Assembly (NCBI GenBank): GCA_020633435.1
Contig: JACKDP010000004.1
Span: 372,001-436,000 of the forward strand
Origin: Myxococcales bacterium
GTDB lineage: Bacteria > Myxococcota_A > Bradymonadia > UBA7976 > UBA1532
DNA length: 64,000 bases
Direction: 5' to 3'
The notes under the pieces are model-generated. The model was not told the DNA's origin and searched no databases. It was given only the letters and a program-made list of their open reading frames with translations. Made by a program: the position numbers and the translations under genes. Positions 63,732 to 64,000 of the stretch are shown piece after piece (the first letter of the stretch is position 1; each line of letters begins with the position of its first letter).

Positions 63732-64000
63732 ATGATCAAGCACCTCGACCACCTCAACCTGACCGTCGCCGACCTGGACGCGAGCCGCGCCTGGTACACC
63801 GCCCTCTTCGACTTCCAGCCCGTCGAGGGGGGCGTCTGGCGGGGGCACCGCTGGGCCATCCTGCGCGCTGGAGACGCGCTGCTTTGCCTTTACGAGCATC
63901 GGGAGCTAGAGAGTCCCGCCGCTGCCACCTGTCACCATCTCTCCCACTTCGCGCTGCGCCTGATCGAGCCCGCGGCGTTCCTCGACCGGGTGGCCTCGAA
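63732..64000 (+). CDS. VOC (glyoxalase/bleomycin-resistance-like) family protein, partial
   Basis: ATG 63732 (SD GGGAGG) runs to the right edge of the window without a stop (~89 residues). It begins MIKHLDHLNLTVADLDASRAWYTALFDF, the VOC beta-alpha-beta N-terminus with the first metal His (LDHLNL). Then comes WRGHRWAILRAGDALLCLYEHRE. This is a small metal-dependent enzyme or binding protein; substrate unknown. It is probably regulated by the divergent XRE-cupin protein. Confidence 0.85.
   Translation, partial: MIKHLDHLNLTVADLDASRAWYTALFDFQPVEGGVWRGHRWAILRAGDALLCLYEHRELESPAAATCHHLSHFALRLIEPAAFLDRVAS

Overview
The window is very GC-rich (about 70% or more by eye), gene-dense DNA from a delta-proteobacterial lineage, most likely a member of the Myxococcota. 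The evidence is the large number of lipoproteins with Asp/Pro-rich linkers, a DUF2330 protein carrying an AgmX/PglI-type domain, a Cys-Cys/TM/Arg-rich C-terminal tail of the MYXO-CTERM kind, a sigma-54 promoter, and ferritin-like and DUF2330 families that are common in that phylum. No rRNA, tRNA, CRISPR, insertion sequence or clear prophage was seen. Most genes start at an SD-preceded ATG or GTG, with frequent ATGA/GTGA stop-start overlaps. Several genes instead look leaderless.

Layout. 1-6.8 kb (all minus): a locus beginning at a promoter whose -35/-10 spacer is almost entirely a run of 16 G (C on the coding strand). It reads through two beta-rich proteins of unknown family into a lipoprotein with seven RCC1-like repeats. 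That lipoprotein gene is present three times in tandem, and the copies are mosaics of each other. This looks like a phase-variable, recombining surface-protein locus and is the most striking part of the window. 6.9-12.6 kb (minus): a five-gene unit of a coiled-coil protein, a MurG-like glycosyltransferase and three radical SAM enzymes, with overlapping start and stop codons between the last four genes. 12.8-18.7 kb: PilT-like ATPase, DUF2330/AgmX protein, SRPBCC protein, biotin carrier and biotin carboxylase, and a cytochrome-c-like lipoprotein. 18.7-22.9 kb: a degenerate response regulator, ruvB-ruvA-ruvC and a YebC-family regulator.

23-38.2 kb (plus): a large lipoprotein with a degenerate PHP-like region, then an exbB-exbD-tonB-TonB-dependent-receptor-lipoprotein operon, a sigma-54-driven trio of outer-membrane-type proteins, and a 1099-residue lipoprotein with two C-type-lectin-like domains. 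38-45.5 kb: small membrane proteins, a 919-residue lipoprotein, a MYXO-CTERM-like protein and a lipoprotein/ferritin-like pair. 45.5-49.5 kb (minus): a CHAT protease - cyclase-like - STAND ATPase - TPR protein interrupted by a frameshift. 49.6-57.9 kb: Cys-rich lipoproteins, TatD, TPR protein, fatty-acid hydroxylase-like protein and a FAAH-like amidase. 58-64 kb: membrane protein, ABC exporter, PAP2 protein, two paralogous HTH proteins, an XRE-cupin regulator and a partial VOC protein.

All functional calls come from reading motifs; no database search was run.
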